DNA from: Mycoplasmatota bacterium
Lineage (GTDB): Bacteria > Bacillota_I > Bacilli_A > RF39 > UBA660
Direction: 5' to 3'
Length of the DNA: 8,659 bases
Assembly (NCBI GenBank): GCA_012840755.1
Contig: DUWA01000194.1
Span: 1 to 8,659 of the forward strand
Each line of letters starts with the position of its first letter. Positions within the stretch are counted from its first letter, which is position 1. Below are positions 1 to 7,475 of the stretch, piece by piece. Made by a program: the position numbers and the translations under genes. The notes under the pieces are model-generated. The model was not told the origin of the DNA and ran no database searches. It was given only the letters and a program-made list of their open reading frames with translations.

Positions 1-18
1 AGCTACAATTCTTCTTAT

Positions 19-32
19 TATACTCATATAAT
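19..32 (+). promoter_or_regulatory. Candidate promoter motif upstream of the first DUF11 gene
   Basis: TATACT (19-24) runs directly into CATATAAT (25-32). The same two motifs, 4 nt apart, precede the paralogous gene at 2589 (TATACT 2541-2546, CATAAAAT 2551-2558). TATACT could be a housekeeping -10 box. The CATAnnnT pattern resembles the -10 element of mother-cell sporulation sigma factors E and K. No convincing -35 element is seen, and AT-rich DNA yields such matches by chance. Confidence 0.25.
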
Positions 33-38
33 TATAAT

Positions 39-44
39 AAGGGG
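39..44 (+). promoter_or_regulatory. Ribosome binding site AAGGGG of the first DUF11 gene
   Basis: AAGGGG ends 8 nt before the ATG at 53. The paralogue at 2589 has the same G-rich site and the same 8-nt spacing, which supports both starts. Confidence 0.75.
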
Positions 45-52
45 TTGTTTAT

Positions 53-556
53 ATGAATAAGTTAACAAACTGTGCGACAATCAATGGAATTTATAATAAT
101 TTAGAAACAATTATTCAATCAAATATTGTTAGCGTTTCCTTAATTAATAATTTAGAGATTTCTAAATGTTCGAATAAAACTTTATGGGCAAGTGGTACTT
201 TAAGATATACTATTACAATAAATAATATTTCAGACACAACTTTAAATAATATTGTAATAACCGATATTCTAAATCCAGAATATATTTCATTGATTGTCGA
301 GAGTGTTAGAATAAATGGGGTTCCGGCAGGTTATGATATTTTAAAATACAATAAGAATAATGGGACAATGATAATTAATATACCAAATATAGATGCAAAT
401 GAATGTATTGAAACAGATTTTAAAGTACAAAAAAAATGTTTAGAAATTTTCAAATTAGATAATATAGCCACATTATCATATGATAACAATAATATATATA
501 GTAACATCGTTAGTGTAAATGCAATTCCATCATTATATAAGTGTAAAGAAAAATAG
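53..556 (+). CDS. Small cysteine-containing DUF11-domain protein without signal peptide
   Basis: Predicted 167-residue protein built around one DUF11-type beta-sandwich (about residues 32-127), a module usually found in tandem in bacterial surface proteins. The family hallmarks are visible: L-x-I-x-K at 34-38, W45-A-S-G, Y-T-I-T-I-N-N (52-58) and V-I-T-D (68-71). Residues 6-28 (N-C-A-T ... SNIVSV) resemble residues 137-155 (N-I-A-T ... SNIVSV), so the core is bracketed by two copies of what looks like the closing strand of a DUF11 unit. There are five cysteines (7, 39, 118, 129, 164). No hydrophobic signal peptide, membrane segment or sortase motif is seen. The ATG start has an AAGGGG site 8 nt upstream. 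It is a paralogue of the protein encoded at 2589-2978 and convergent with the adhesin gene at 576-2459. The function is unknown; a structural or surface-layer role, possibly on spores, is inference. Confidence 0.85.
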   Translation: MNKLTNCATINGIYNNLETIIQSNIVSVSLINNLEISKCSNKTLWASGTLRYTITINNISDTTLNNIVITDILNPEYISLIVESVRINGVPAGYDILKYNKNNGTMIINIPNIDANECIETDFKVQKKCLEIFKLDNIATLSYDNNNIYSNIVSVNAIPSLYKCKEK

Positions 557-574
557 AAATTATTTTAATTTCTA
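545..574 (-). terminator. Rho-independent terminator of the WxL-like adhesin gene
   Basis: An 8-bp stem (TAGAAATT 554-561 with AATTTCTA 567-574) has a 5-nt loop and begins two bases past the adhesin stop codon. Read on the minus strand it is followed by TTTTTCTTT (553-545). On the + strand the tail is weak (CTTATTCT), so it may end the DUF11 transcript only partly. The left arm overlaps the stop codon of the DUF11 gene. Confidence 0.6.
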
Positions 575-575
575 C

Positions 576-2459
576 TTATTCTATACTCCAATTTATATCA
601 GTTTTATATGTTGTCTTAGCAACAATTGGAACAACATTAAGTTGCAATAAAATACCCTCATCTGCTTGCCATTCCACCTCGATTTCTCCTGTTGTGACAC
701 CATCTGATGTATAAACTAATACAGGATCAGAGGAAAAAATCTCCATATTTCCGATATTATCAACAAATACCAATCCATCAGTTAAAACATTTCCTTTTTC
801 GTTTGTTAATTCTGAGTTAATAGATGCGTATAACTTCCAAACACTAGGAGTAATTCTAGAGTCTTCAACAATTACTTTTAGCGGACTTGATCGCTGACAT
901 AATGTAGGAGATGTTTGAAAAGGCGTTGTTGAAAAAGTTATTTGATTACTAGCAGCCTTAATAAATAAATCGCCTGGATATATAATTTCAACTGTTCTGA
1001 AACGATATAGGAAACTATTGGCTACATTTGATACAAACGATATTTCTGTTCCAATTGGTAACGAAGGAAAATATGAATAACTAAAATTTCCATTACCATC
1101 TGCCTGCACATAATAATCATTTCCTAAATAAGTTATTCTAACATCAGCATTTGCTGCAGTTATCCCAGTAATATCTGTTGATAGGTCTGTGATAGGATTA
1201 ATACTTAGTGATGGTCTTCCCATTGACATTACACGTGTATTATTTAGGATTAAATTAGTTAGTGCTGGAAGTTCAGTCTGCTCACCACTAGTCAAATTTA
1301 TAGATGAAATCGTTGTCGTTGTTGATGTTATTGTTCCTTGAATTACTAAGTTATTTATGTTTTCTATTTTATACCATGAATATGTTGGAATATCGTATAT
1401 ATCACCCGCAGTCGCATATGATGTTACTGCAGTCCAACGATTAAATTGTGAAATGTTTAATGTATAAGGTATTGTAGCGGTAGAATTTAATGCATTTGTT
1501 CCAAGATTGTAAAAAATTACACTTTTAGGATTATTTAAAAATAATGAAGCACTAGCTCCCGTAAATTCTAAACAATAATTACCTGTAGTTCCTATATAAT
1601 TACTAACCATTTTTAGCGATGATGAATCATTCATTCTAAATTCACCTCTAACACGCCATGTTGCAGTACTACCAAATTGTGTTGTTTGTGTTATGTGTAA
1701 AACAGCATCATTATCTATTAAAACATCGTTAGTTAAATGACCATTATCATACCCCATACCAGTAGATGTAATTATATTAGATACTGAACCACTTCCAAAA
1801 GTCATATTTATGTATGCAGCTGAACTAACATAGTATAAATACCTATTTACTGTATTTATATATACATTAGCTCCTGGTAGTACATTAATATATGGATAAA
1901 CACCACCAACAACATTTCGTAACCAAAAAACCGATGTTCCAGTGGTCACACTATTTATTGTAACATTACCGCCTAATGTTACATTTCTAGTTTCCGCAAC
2001 CTCATTAGCTGACGAAACATTTGATATTATATTAATATTACAATTTATAATTCTTAATGAACTATATGGATTGAATGCCATTTGTGGGCCTTCATAATCC
2101 ATATTTTCATATGTAACAACAACGTTAGTAAAATTAGCAGAATCATATACACATATAACACCATAGTAGTTTCGACCAACTACATCAATGTTCTTAACAG
2201 TTATGTTCATACTACTTGTTCCTCCAGATAACAATATTGTTTGTGTATAAGCTGAACTAGGATAATCTGTGTATGTATATCGAATATTATTATATGTTCC
2301 GTCAATAGTTAAATTTGTCCTAGATAAATTTACATTTATTCCTCCACCTAATGTGATATTATCTCCAAAGTATACATAGTTATAAGTATTACCCTCTAAC
2401 ACCGATTTCAATTCATTGAAATTGTAAACTACGACTGTTTCACTGTCTATAATTGTCAT
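576..2459 (-). CDS. Pectate-lyase-like adhesin with Ig-like and WxL-like domains, no signal peptide
   Basis: Predicted 627-residue beta-rich protein. Residues 7-390 read as a right-handed beta-helix of the pectate-lyase-like adhesive type: it opens with V-x-N-F-N-E-L (11-17), has L-T-I-D-G at 50-54, then repeating hydrophobic strands rich in N, T and S. Residues 415-493 look like one bacterial Ig-like domain. Residues 500-627 resemble a WxL domain: D-S-R (533-535), W541-K-L, and a final Y618 ... W624-S-I-E. Secreted WxL proteins of this family bind the Gram-positive cell wall. Here the helix begins almost at residue 1, and the ATG with AGGTGA (2466-2471) 6 nt upstream leaves no room for a signal peptide. 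No catalytic lyase residues are evident, so an adhesive or structural role is more likely than an enzyme. The second WxL motif is W-S-I rather than W-x-L. The gene is intact and flanked by two DUF11 genes on the other strand. Confidence 0.85.
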   Translation of the reverse strand: MTIIDSETVVVYNFNELKSVLEGNTYNYVYFGDNITLGGGINVNLSRTNLTIDGTYNNIRYTYTDYPSSAYTQTILLSGGTSSMNITVKNIDVVGRNYYGVICVYDSANFTNVVVTYENMDYEGPQMAFNPYSSLRIINCNINIISNVSSANEVAETRNVTLGGNVTINSVTTGTSVFWLRNVVGGVYPYINVLPGANVYINTVNRYLYYVSSAAYINMTFGSGSVSNIITSTGMGYDNGHLTNDVLIDNDAVLHITQTTQFGSTATWRVRGEFRMNDSSSLKMVSNYIGTTGNYCLEFTGASASLFLNNPKSVIFYNLGTNALNSTATIPYTLNISQFNRWTAVTSYATAGDIYDIPTYSWYKIENINNLVIQGTITSTTTTISSINLTSGEQTELPALTNLILNNTRVMSMGRPSLSINPITDLSTDITGITAANADVRITYLGNDYYVQADGNGNFSYSYFPSLPIGTEISFVSNVANSFLYRFRTVEIIYPGDLFIKAASNQITFSTTPFQTSPTLCQRSSPLKVIVEDSRITPSVWKLYASINSELTNEKGNVLTDGLVFVDNIGNMEIFSSDPVLVYTSDGVTTGEIEVEWQADEGILLQLNVVPIVAKTTYKTDINWSIE

Positions 2460-2465
2460 TTTTTA

Positions 2466-2471
2466 TCACCT
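2466..2471 (-). promoter_or_regulatory. Ribosome binding site AGGTGA of the adhesin gene
   Basis: AGGTGA ends 6 nt before the ATG (2459-2457). It fixes the start and excludes an upstream extension that might have carried a signal peptide. I see no confident promoter for this gene: the one TATAAT on this strand (2482-2477) lies too close to the ribosome binding site. Confidence 0.8.
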
Positions 2472-2530
2472 ATTTTATTATATTAAAAAAAAGAATATCT
2501 AGATAATTAATAAAACTACAATTAATACAC

Positions 2531-2558
2531 TATACAAATGTATACTGCTGCATAAAAT
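2531..2558 (+). promoter_or_regulatory. Candidate promoter and small palindrome upstream of the second DUF11 gene
   Basis: TATACT (2541-2546) and CATAAAAT (2551-2558) repeat the motif pair found before the first DUF11 gene. TATACT overlaps an inverted repeat, TATAC-AAAT-GTATA (2531-2544), which could be a small operator. CATAAAATA also fits the CATAnnnTA pattern of sigma K -10 boxes, with an AC at 2534-2535 at about the right distance. All of this is suggestive only. Confidence 0.25.
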
Positions 2559-2570
2559 ATTATGGGATGT

Positions 2571-2580
2571 AAAAGGGGGG
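2571..2580 (+). promoter_or_regulatory. Ribosome binding site AAAAGGGGGG that selects a TTG start
   Basis: The G-run ends 8 nt before TTG at 2589. The in-frame ATG at 2562 lies upstream of this site, so it cannot be the start the site serves. Confidence 0.75.
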
Positions 2581-2588
2581 TGTTTTTC

Positions 2589-2978
2589 TTGAACGAATTA
2601 ATTAATACTGCTAGTTCGGTTGGTGAATATTTAGGGTTAACTACTGAAATGACTACAGAAGCAGTAGTAACTCAGTTAGTAGATGATTTAAACATTACTA
2701 AATCGGCAGATCGTGATTCATGGGCAACTGGCAACTTAACATATACTATAACAATAGATAATCAAAGTGAGGAACCATACGAAAATCCTATTGTCACAGA
2801 CACAATCGATCCTACTAAAGCTACATTAGTAGATGGTTCTGTTACAATTAATGGTACACCTGCAACAACTCCAACTGATTATACATTTGATGCGATAACA
2901 GGGCTATTAACTGTTAATTTATCAGATGTCGCTGCTACTTCTACAACCGTTATTGTTTTTGAGGTTGAAAGAGTTTAG
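2589..2978 (+). CDS. Small DUF11-domain protein without signal peptide, TTG start
   Basis: Predicted 129-residue protein consisting of a short N-terminal segment and one DUF11 beta-sandwich (about 32-129): L-N-I-T-K (34-38), W45-A-T-G, T-Y-T-I-T-I-D-N (51-58), I-V-T-D (68-71). Started at TTG 2589, it aligns gap-free with the first DUF11 protein; I count 25 identities in the first 60 residues, including M-N-x-L-x-N at the start and W45. An ATG at 2562 would add nine residues but lies upstream of the ribosome binding site. Compared with its paralogue it is Thr/Asp-rich, has no cysteine, and stops after the core, so it lacks the C-terminal repeat of the SNIVSV strand. No signal peptide, membrane segment or anchor is seen. 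It is convergent with polC. The function is unknown; it probably works with its paralogue or the neighbouring adhesin. Confidence 0.85.
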   Translation: MNELINTASSVGEYLGLTTEMTTEAVVTQLVDDLNITKSADRDSWATGNLTYTITIDNQSEEPYENPIVTDTIDPTKATLVDGSVTINGTPATTPTDYTFDAITGLLTVNLSDVAATSTTVIVFEVERV

Positions 2979-3013
2979 AAAAAAACTATTAGTTAAAAGC
3001 TAATAGTTTTTTT
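2979..3013. terminator. Bidirectional terminator between the second DUF11 gene and polC
   Basis: A perfect 14-bp inverted repeat (2979-2992 with 3000-3013) has a 7-nt loop. The core is CTATTAG/CTAATAG, flanked by seven A on the left and seven T on the right. It has a U-tract in both directions, so it can end the DUF11 transcript and the convergent polC transcript. Confidence 0.85.
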
Positions 3014-3021
3014 ATTTGTTT

Positions 3022-3050
3022 ATTAATGGTATTCCATCATTAATTTTTTA
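3022..3050 (+). terminator. Possible second terminator for the second DUF11 gene
   Basis: ATTAATG (3022-3028) pairs with CATTAAT (3038-3044) across a 9-nt loop and is followed by T5 (3045-3049). It lies after the stronger bidirectional hairpin and would stop residual + strand transcription from entering polC antisense. On the minus strand it lacks a T-tail. Confidence 0.4.
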
Positions 3051-3059
3051 TTTATGGCT

Positions 3060-6000
3060 TTAAAACAAACTAAGTTGGCTTGATTCATCCATTCCATCAA
3101 GTATTCCCATGCTTCGCATTTTTTCTATTAATGTAGAAGAAATTTTACCTCTTTTTTGTAAATCTTCAACGCTTAAAAATGCACCTTTTTCTCTTTCCTC
3201 AATTATTTTTTGAGCAACAGTATCGCCAAGCCCATCTATACTTCTAAATGGCGGTATTAAATTATTTTCACCATCAATTATAAATTTAGTTGCATCACTT
3301 TTATTTATATCGATATTACTAAAGTTTATTCCACGTGCTGTAGCTTCAAGAGCAATACTTAAAACTCCTAGGATTGCTGTTTCTTTATTTGTTGCATCAA
3401 ATCCCTTATTGTTAATTTCTATTACTTTCTCTTTAATTGCATCATACCCTTTTATCATTGTCTCTATATCAAAATCCGTTTCTCTAACAGAAAAATGGGC
3501 TGCATAATAATATATAGGGTAATGAACTTTAAACCAAGCAATTCTAAATGCACTTATTACGTATGCAGCAGCATGAGCTTTTGGGAACATATATTTTATT
3601 TTTCTACAAGATTCAATATACCATTCTTCAATGTTGGATTTACGCATATCTTCTTCAAATTCTTTCCAACCTTCTGGATCCTTACTTGGTCTTCCTTTAC
3701 GTACAAACTCCATTATTTTAAAAGCTTTTTTCGGCTCCATTCCTTTATACATTAAATAAACCATTATATCGTCACGACAACCGATAACTTCTTTAAATGG
3801 CACAATATTATTCCTAATTAATTCTTGAGCATTACCAAGCCACACATCAGTACCATGCGATAATCCAGATATTTTTATAAGTTCAGCAAAAGTTTTTGGT
3901 TTCGTATCAACAAGCATTCCAACAGTGAATTTTGTTCCGAATTCAGGCACACCTAAAGTTCCTGTTTCACAAAGAATTTGCTCCTTTGTCACCCCTAATG
4001 GTTTAGTAGATGAAAATATTCCCATGGTTTTTTTATCATCTAAAGGTATTTTCATAACATCTATTCCTGATAATTCCTGTAACATTCTAAGCATAGTTGG
4101 ATCATCATGACCAAGAATATCTAATTTCAATACATTTTGATCAATTGCATGATAATCAAAATGTGTAGTTCTCCAAAGCGATTTTGCATCATCTGCAGGA
4201 TATTGATACGGAGTAAAATCAAATACATCCATATAATCAGGTATAACAACTATTCCTCCCGGGTGCTGACCTGTTGTTCTTTTTACCCCTGTACAACCAA
4301 GTGCTAAGCGTTCTATCTCAGCAGTGCGCTTATTTATTCCTTTATCTTCACAATATCCTTTAACAAAACCAAATGCTGTTTTATCAGCAACAGTTCCAAT
4401 TGTTCCTGCACGATATACATTATCTATTCCAAATAACTCTTTAGTATATTCGTGTGCTTTCCATTGATATTCACCAGAAAAATTTAAATCTATATCAGGT
4501 ACTTTATCTGCGTCAAAACCAAGAAATGTAGCAAATGGCATATCTTGGCCTTCTTTATTCATTTTGTTATTACATTTCGGACAATCTAAATCAGGTAAAT
4601 CAAATCCACTTGAATAGTCTGCACCTAAAACTTTGCCATCTAATTCAAAAATACTATGGCAACAATTAGGACATACATAATGTGCTGGAAGTGGATTTAC
4701 TTCTGTTATTCCCATAAGAGTTGCTACAAAACTAGAACCAACAGAACCACGACTTCCAACTAAATATCCATCTTCATTAGACTTTTTAACTAATTTTTGT
4801 GAAATTAAATAAATAACATCAAATCCACCTTTTATAATACCAGAAAGTTCTTGCTCAATCCTTTTTTCAATTAAATCAGGTAGTTTTTCACCATATATTT
4901 CATGTGCTTTGTTATACACTAATTCTTTGACAGTTTCAACTGAATTTTCAATTTTTGGTGAAAATGGAATTCCACCTGTTTCAATAATAACTTCCACAAT
5001 CTCTGCCATATCAGCAATTTTATTAGTATTAGTTACAACAATTTCATATGCTACATCAGGTTCTAAGAAACTAAAATCATCTAGCATTTCACGTGTTGTT
5101 CTAAAATGTAGTGAAGGAATTGACTTGATTTCAGATCTTGCAAGAGGATGTCTTCCACCACCTGGAACCTTTTGATTAACTATAATTTCACGATATATTT
5201 TATCATCTTTATTAAGATGATGAACATCACCTGTTGCTACCATTATTTTACCAGCTTCTCTTGTGACTCTTACAATTTTTTTCACGTGCTCTATAAGTTC
5301 ATATTTATTACCAAAATCCCCCATTTGCAGTAAATGGTCATATGCATCAAGAGGTTGAACTTCAACATAATCATAAAAAGATATTATGTTTGATAGTTCT
5401 TCATCTGATTTGCTTCTTGCCTCTTTAAAAACTTCGCTTTCATAACATCCGCTACCAATTAATAATCCCTCACGTAAGTTATTTAATTCACTTCTTAAAA
5501 TACGTGGTGTTTTATATAAATATTTGGTATTAGCATACGATATTATTTTGAATAAATTTTTAACTCCTGTTTTATTTAAAGCTAGAACATTTACATGATA
5601 ACTTCTACCATATTTATGTATTTCTTCGCGACTTACGAGCTTATCAAGATCACATATTCTTTCTATATTTCTTGAAACCAATTTTTGCATCATTTTGTGA
5701 TATACATAAGCAGTTCCCTCTGCATCATAGTCTGCTCTATGGTGTGAATTTTCATCAAAAGGAACATCATATCTTTTTACTAAAGCCGAAAGGCTATGAC
5801 GCGCAAAATTATTATCAAGTGCACGTGATAGTTCTAATGTATCAATAACTGTATTATTAAAGATTCCAAGGTCATATTTTTTATATGCCATTTCTAAAAA
5901 GGAAACATCGAATTTCGCATTATGAGCAACCATAGGGTAATCTTTGAACCACTCAATAAATTTCTTAATAACTGTTTTTTCATCTGGTTTTGCTTCAAGC

Positions 6001-7400
6001 ATTTTATCTGTGATTGAAGTTATTTCAACAATTTTAGAAGGTAGTTTTCGCCCAGGATTAATAAGTTCAGAGAATCTATCAATAATTTCACCGTTGTTGA
6101 TTAAAACTGCTCCTACTTCAATAATAGAATCTCCTCCACCGGCATTAAATCCTGTTGTTTCAAAGTCAAATACAACATATGTATTATCTAATAATTTTGT
6201 TTCGTTTGGACGAACTACAATATTTATACTATCATCGATAAGCACCAGTTCTGCTCCATATAGTGCTTTAAAAGGTTCTTCCCCTTCTTTTAAAGTCTTA
6301 TTATAATCTCTTACAGTATTATAAACATGAGGGAATGCTTGAACACCATTATGATCAGTTATAGCAATAGCTTTATGTCCCCATTTTATTGCCTGTTTTA
6401 TGTAATCACCATCATCCATAAGTCCATCCATTTGGCTCATCCTTGTATGGGCATGTAGCTCTACTCTTTTTATTTGCTCATCATCAGTAATCTCTATTAT
6501 TTGTTTTTTTATTTTAACTATATCTCTAGCATTTAAAACTATTTCATTTGAATACTTATCGTATTTACTATATCCTTTTATTTTTAACCAAACACCTGCT
6601 TTAAGCTGTTTTTTTATACTTCCATACTCACTATCATCCTTAACAAATATCTTACAATATATACTATCTGTGTAGTCAGTGATTTTTAATGTTATTATCT
6701 TAAAAGTAGTTTTATTAGACTCAAAATAATCAGCACCAAAAACATAACCTTCTATAGTAATGTTATCATCTTCACTAATAACAGATGAAATACTTACAGG
6801 AGCACTTTTTATTTGGTTACCTATAACGATATCATTAACAATCTCTTCTTTAATTTTCTTTGGAGCTTCTTGTATTGTTTTTTCTATTATATTTTGTATT
6901 TCTTCTTTTACTTCTTTTTGCATATTTTCATTTATTTTTATATCAACTTCTATATCAGGAAAACCAGCTTTAAAAAGATCTTCTATTAATTTTTCTTTTA
7001 CACTATCAAGTTTCATTTGTTCTGCCTTATTAGCAACTTCTACTTCTAGTATCTTTCCATCAAAATTAATTTTAGAATCTATAAACATTTTAAGTATAGC
7101 TGAATTTTTACTATATTTATTTATAAAATATTTATAATAATCTACCATAAGATCTATATCTATATTCATAACTTCAAAATAACCAACGGCTTTTTTTATT
7201 GTTGGAAAACTTTTATTTAAACTCTTATTAAAAACATCATACACTAAAACAGGTAGATTTTTATCTATAGTAATAAAGAAACGATATGTATCTTTATTAG
7301 TGTTACCTACAATTCTTTTTAATTCACCCGCAAAAAAATACTCACAGTATTCTTGTGGTAATTTTATTTGTTCTAGTAAAATTCTTAATTTATCATGCAT
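3060..7400 (-). CDS. polC: DNA polymerase III alpha subunit, Gram-positive PolC type
   Basis: Main replicative DNA polymerase with built-in 3'-5' proofreading. The predicted length is 1446 residues, against about 1437 in Bacillus subtilis. Domains in order: N-terminal domain with a charged helical linker (1-200); OB fold (about 205-300); PHP domain start (H316-A-H318, T347-D-H); DEDDh exonuclease inserted in PHP (D412-F-E414, H493-N-A-K-F-D498, H554 ... D559); PHP remainder (G724-D-V-H-H); polymerase core with G-S-R-G-S-V-G (882-888), a four-cysteine zinc site (910, 913, 940, 943), catalytic D969-I-D971 and D1094 in K-L-D-I-L-G; helix-hairpin-helix (about 1389-1428); and a C-terminal sliding-clamp motif Q-L-S-L-F. 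All key residues are present, so the gene looks functional. The ATG at 7400 is chosen because AGGTGA lies 4 nt upstream; an in-frame ATG at 7496 lies inside the upstream terminator hairpin and would add 32 unlikely residues. Confidence 0.98.
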   Translation of the reverse strand: MHDKLRILLEQIKLPQEYCEYFFAGELKRIVGNTNKDTYRFFITIDKNLPVLVYDVFNKSLNKSFPTIKKAVGYFEVMNIDIDLMVDYYKYFINKYSKNSAILKMFIDSKINFDGKILEVEVANKAEQMKLDSVKEKLIEDLFKAGFPDIEVDIKINENMQKEVKEEIQNIIEKTIQEAPKKIKEEIVNDIVIGNQIKSAPVSISSVISEDDNITIEGYVFGADYFESNKTTFKIITLKITDYTDSIYCKIFVKDDSEYGSIKKQLKAGVWLKIKGYSKYDKYSNEIVLNARDIVKIKKQIIEITDDEQIKRVELHAHTRMSQMDGLMDDGDYIKQAIKWGHKAIAITDHNGVQAFPHVYNTVRDYNKTLKEGEEPFKALYGAELVLIDDSINIVVRPNETKLLDNTYVVFDFETTGFNAGGGDSIIEVGAVLINNGEIIDRFSELINPGRKLPSKIVEITSITDKMLEAKPDEKTVIKKFIEWFKDYPMVAHNAKFDVSFLEMAYKKYDLGIFNNTVIDTLELSRALDNNFARHSLSALVKRYDVPFDENSHHRADYDAEGTAYVYHKMMQKLVSRNIERICDLDKLVSREEIHKYGRSYHVNVLALNKTGVKNLFKIISYANTKYLYKTPRILRSELNNLREGLLIGSGCYESEVFKEARSKSDEELSNIISFYDYVEVQPLDAYDHLLQMGDFGNKYELIEHVKKIVRVTREAGKIMVATGDVHHLNKDDKIYREIIVNQKVPGGGRHPLARSEIKSIPSLHFRTTREMLDDFSFLEPDVAYEIVVTNTNKIADMAEIVEVIIETGGIPFSPKIENSVETVKELVYNKAHEIYGEKLPDLIEKRIEQELSGIIKGGFDVIYLISQKLVKKSNEDGYLVGSRGSVGSSFVATLMGITEVNPLPAHYVCPNCCHSIFELDGKVLGADYSSGFDLPDLDCPKCNNKMNKEGQDMPFATFLGFDADKVPDIDLNFSGEYQWKAHEYTKELFGIDNVYRAGTIGTVADKTAFGFVKGYCEDKGINKRTAEIERLALGCTGVKRTTGQHPGGIVVIPDYMDVFDFTPYQYPADDAKSLWRTTHFDYHAIDQNVLKLDILGHDDPTMLRMLQELSGIDVMKIPLDDKKTMGIFSSTKPLGVTKEQILCETGTLGVPEFGTKFTVGMLVDTKPKTFAELIKISGLSHGTDVWLGNAQELIRNNIVPFKEVIGCRDDIMVYLMYKGMEPKKAFKIMEFVRKGRPSKDPEGWKEFEEDMRKSNIEEWYIESCRKIKYMFPKAHAAAYVISAFRIAWFKVHYPIYYYAAHFSVRETDFDIETMIKGYDAIKEKVIEINNKGFDATNKETAILGVLSIALEATARGINFSNIDINKSDATKFIIDGENNLIPPFRSIDGLGDTVAQKIIEEREKGAFLSVEDLQKRGKISSTLIEKMRSMGILDGMDESSQLSLF

Positions 7401-7404
7401 ACTA

Positions 7405-7411
7405 TCACCTT
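7405..7411 (-). promoter_or_regulatory. polC: Ribosome binding site AAGGTGA of polC
   Basis: AAGGTGA ends 4 nt before the ATG at 7400. It decides the polC start against the in-frame ATG at 7496. Confidence 0.8.
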
Positions 7412-7448
7412 TATATATTGTATCAAAAAAAAGAGTAATAAAAAAGTA

Positions 7449-7475
7449 ATTATACCCTTTTGTAATTAAAAACAA
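7449..7475 (-). promoter_or_regulatory. Candidate housekeeping promoter of polC
   Basis: A perfect TATAAT on the minus strand (7454-7449) lies about 50 nt before the polC ATG. This gives a leader of about 40 nt that contains the ribosome binding site. The best -35 is a weak TTGTTT (7475-7470) with a short 15-nt spacer, overlapping the upstream terminator stem. Confidence 0.45.

Noticed and set aside
33..38. TATAAT before the first DUF11 gene as a -10 box
   Set aside because: It abuts the ribosome binding site at 39-44, so transcription would start within or after that site.
576..2459. Active pectate lyase
   Set aside because: The beta-helix repeats are of the adhesive type and I see no lyase catalytic arginine/lysine motif or calcium site. 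The Ig-like and WxL-like domains point to binding rather than catalysis.
2477..2482. Minus-strand TATAAT before the adhesin gene as a -10 box
   Set aside because: The expected transcription start would fall within the AGGTGA site, and no -35 is seen at the right distance.
3495..7137. Six + strand open frames inside polC (3495-3755, 3925-4110, 4909-5175, 5148-5333, 5944-6306, 6760-7137)
   Set aside because: They are antisense to a fully conserved polC reading frame, lack ribosome binding sites that I can see, and have low-complexity translations. They are shadows of the polC codons.
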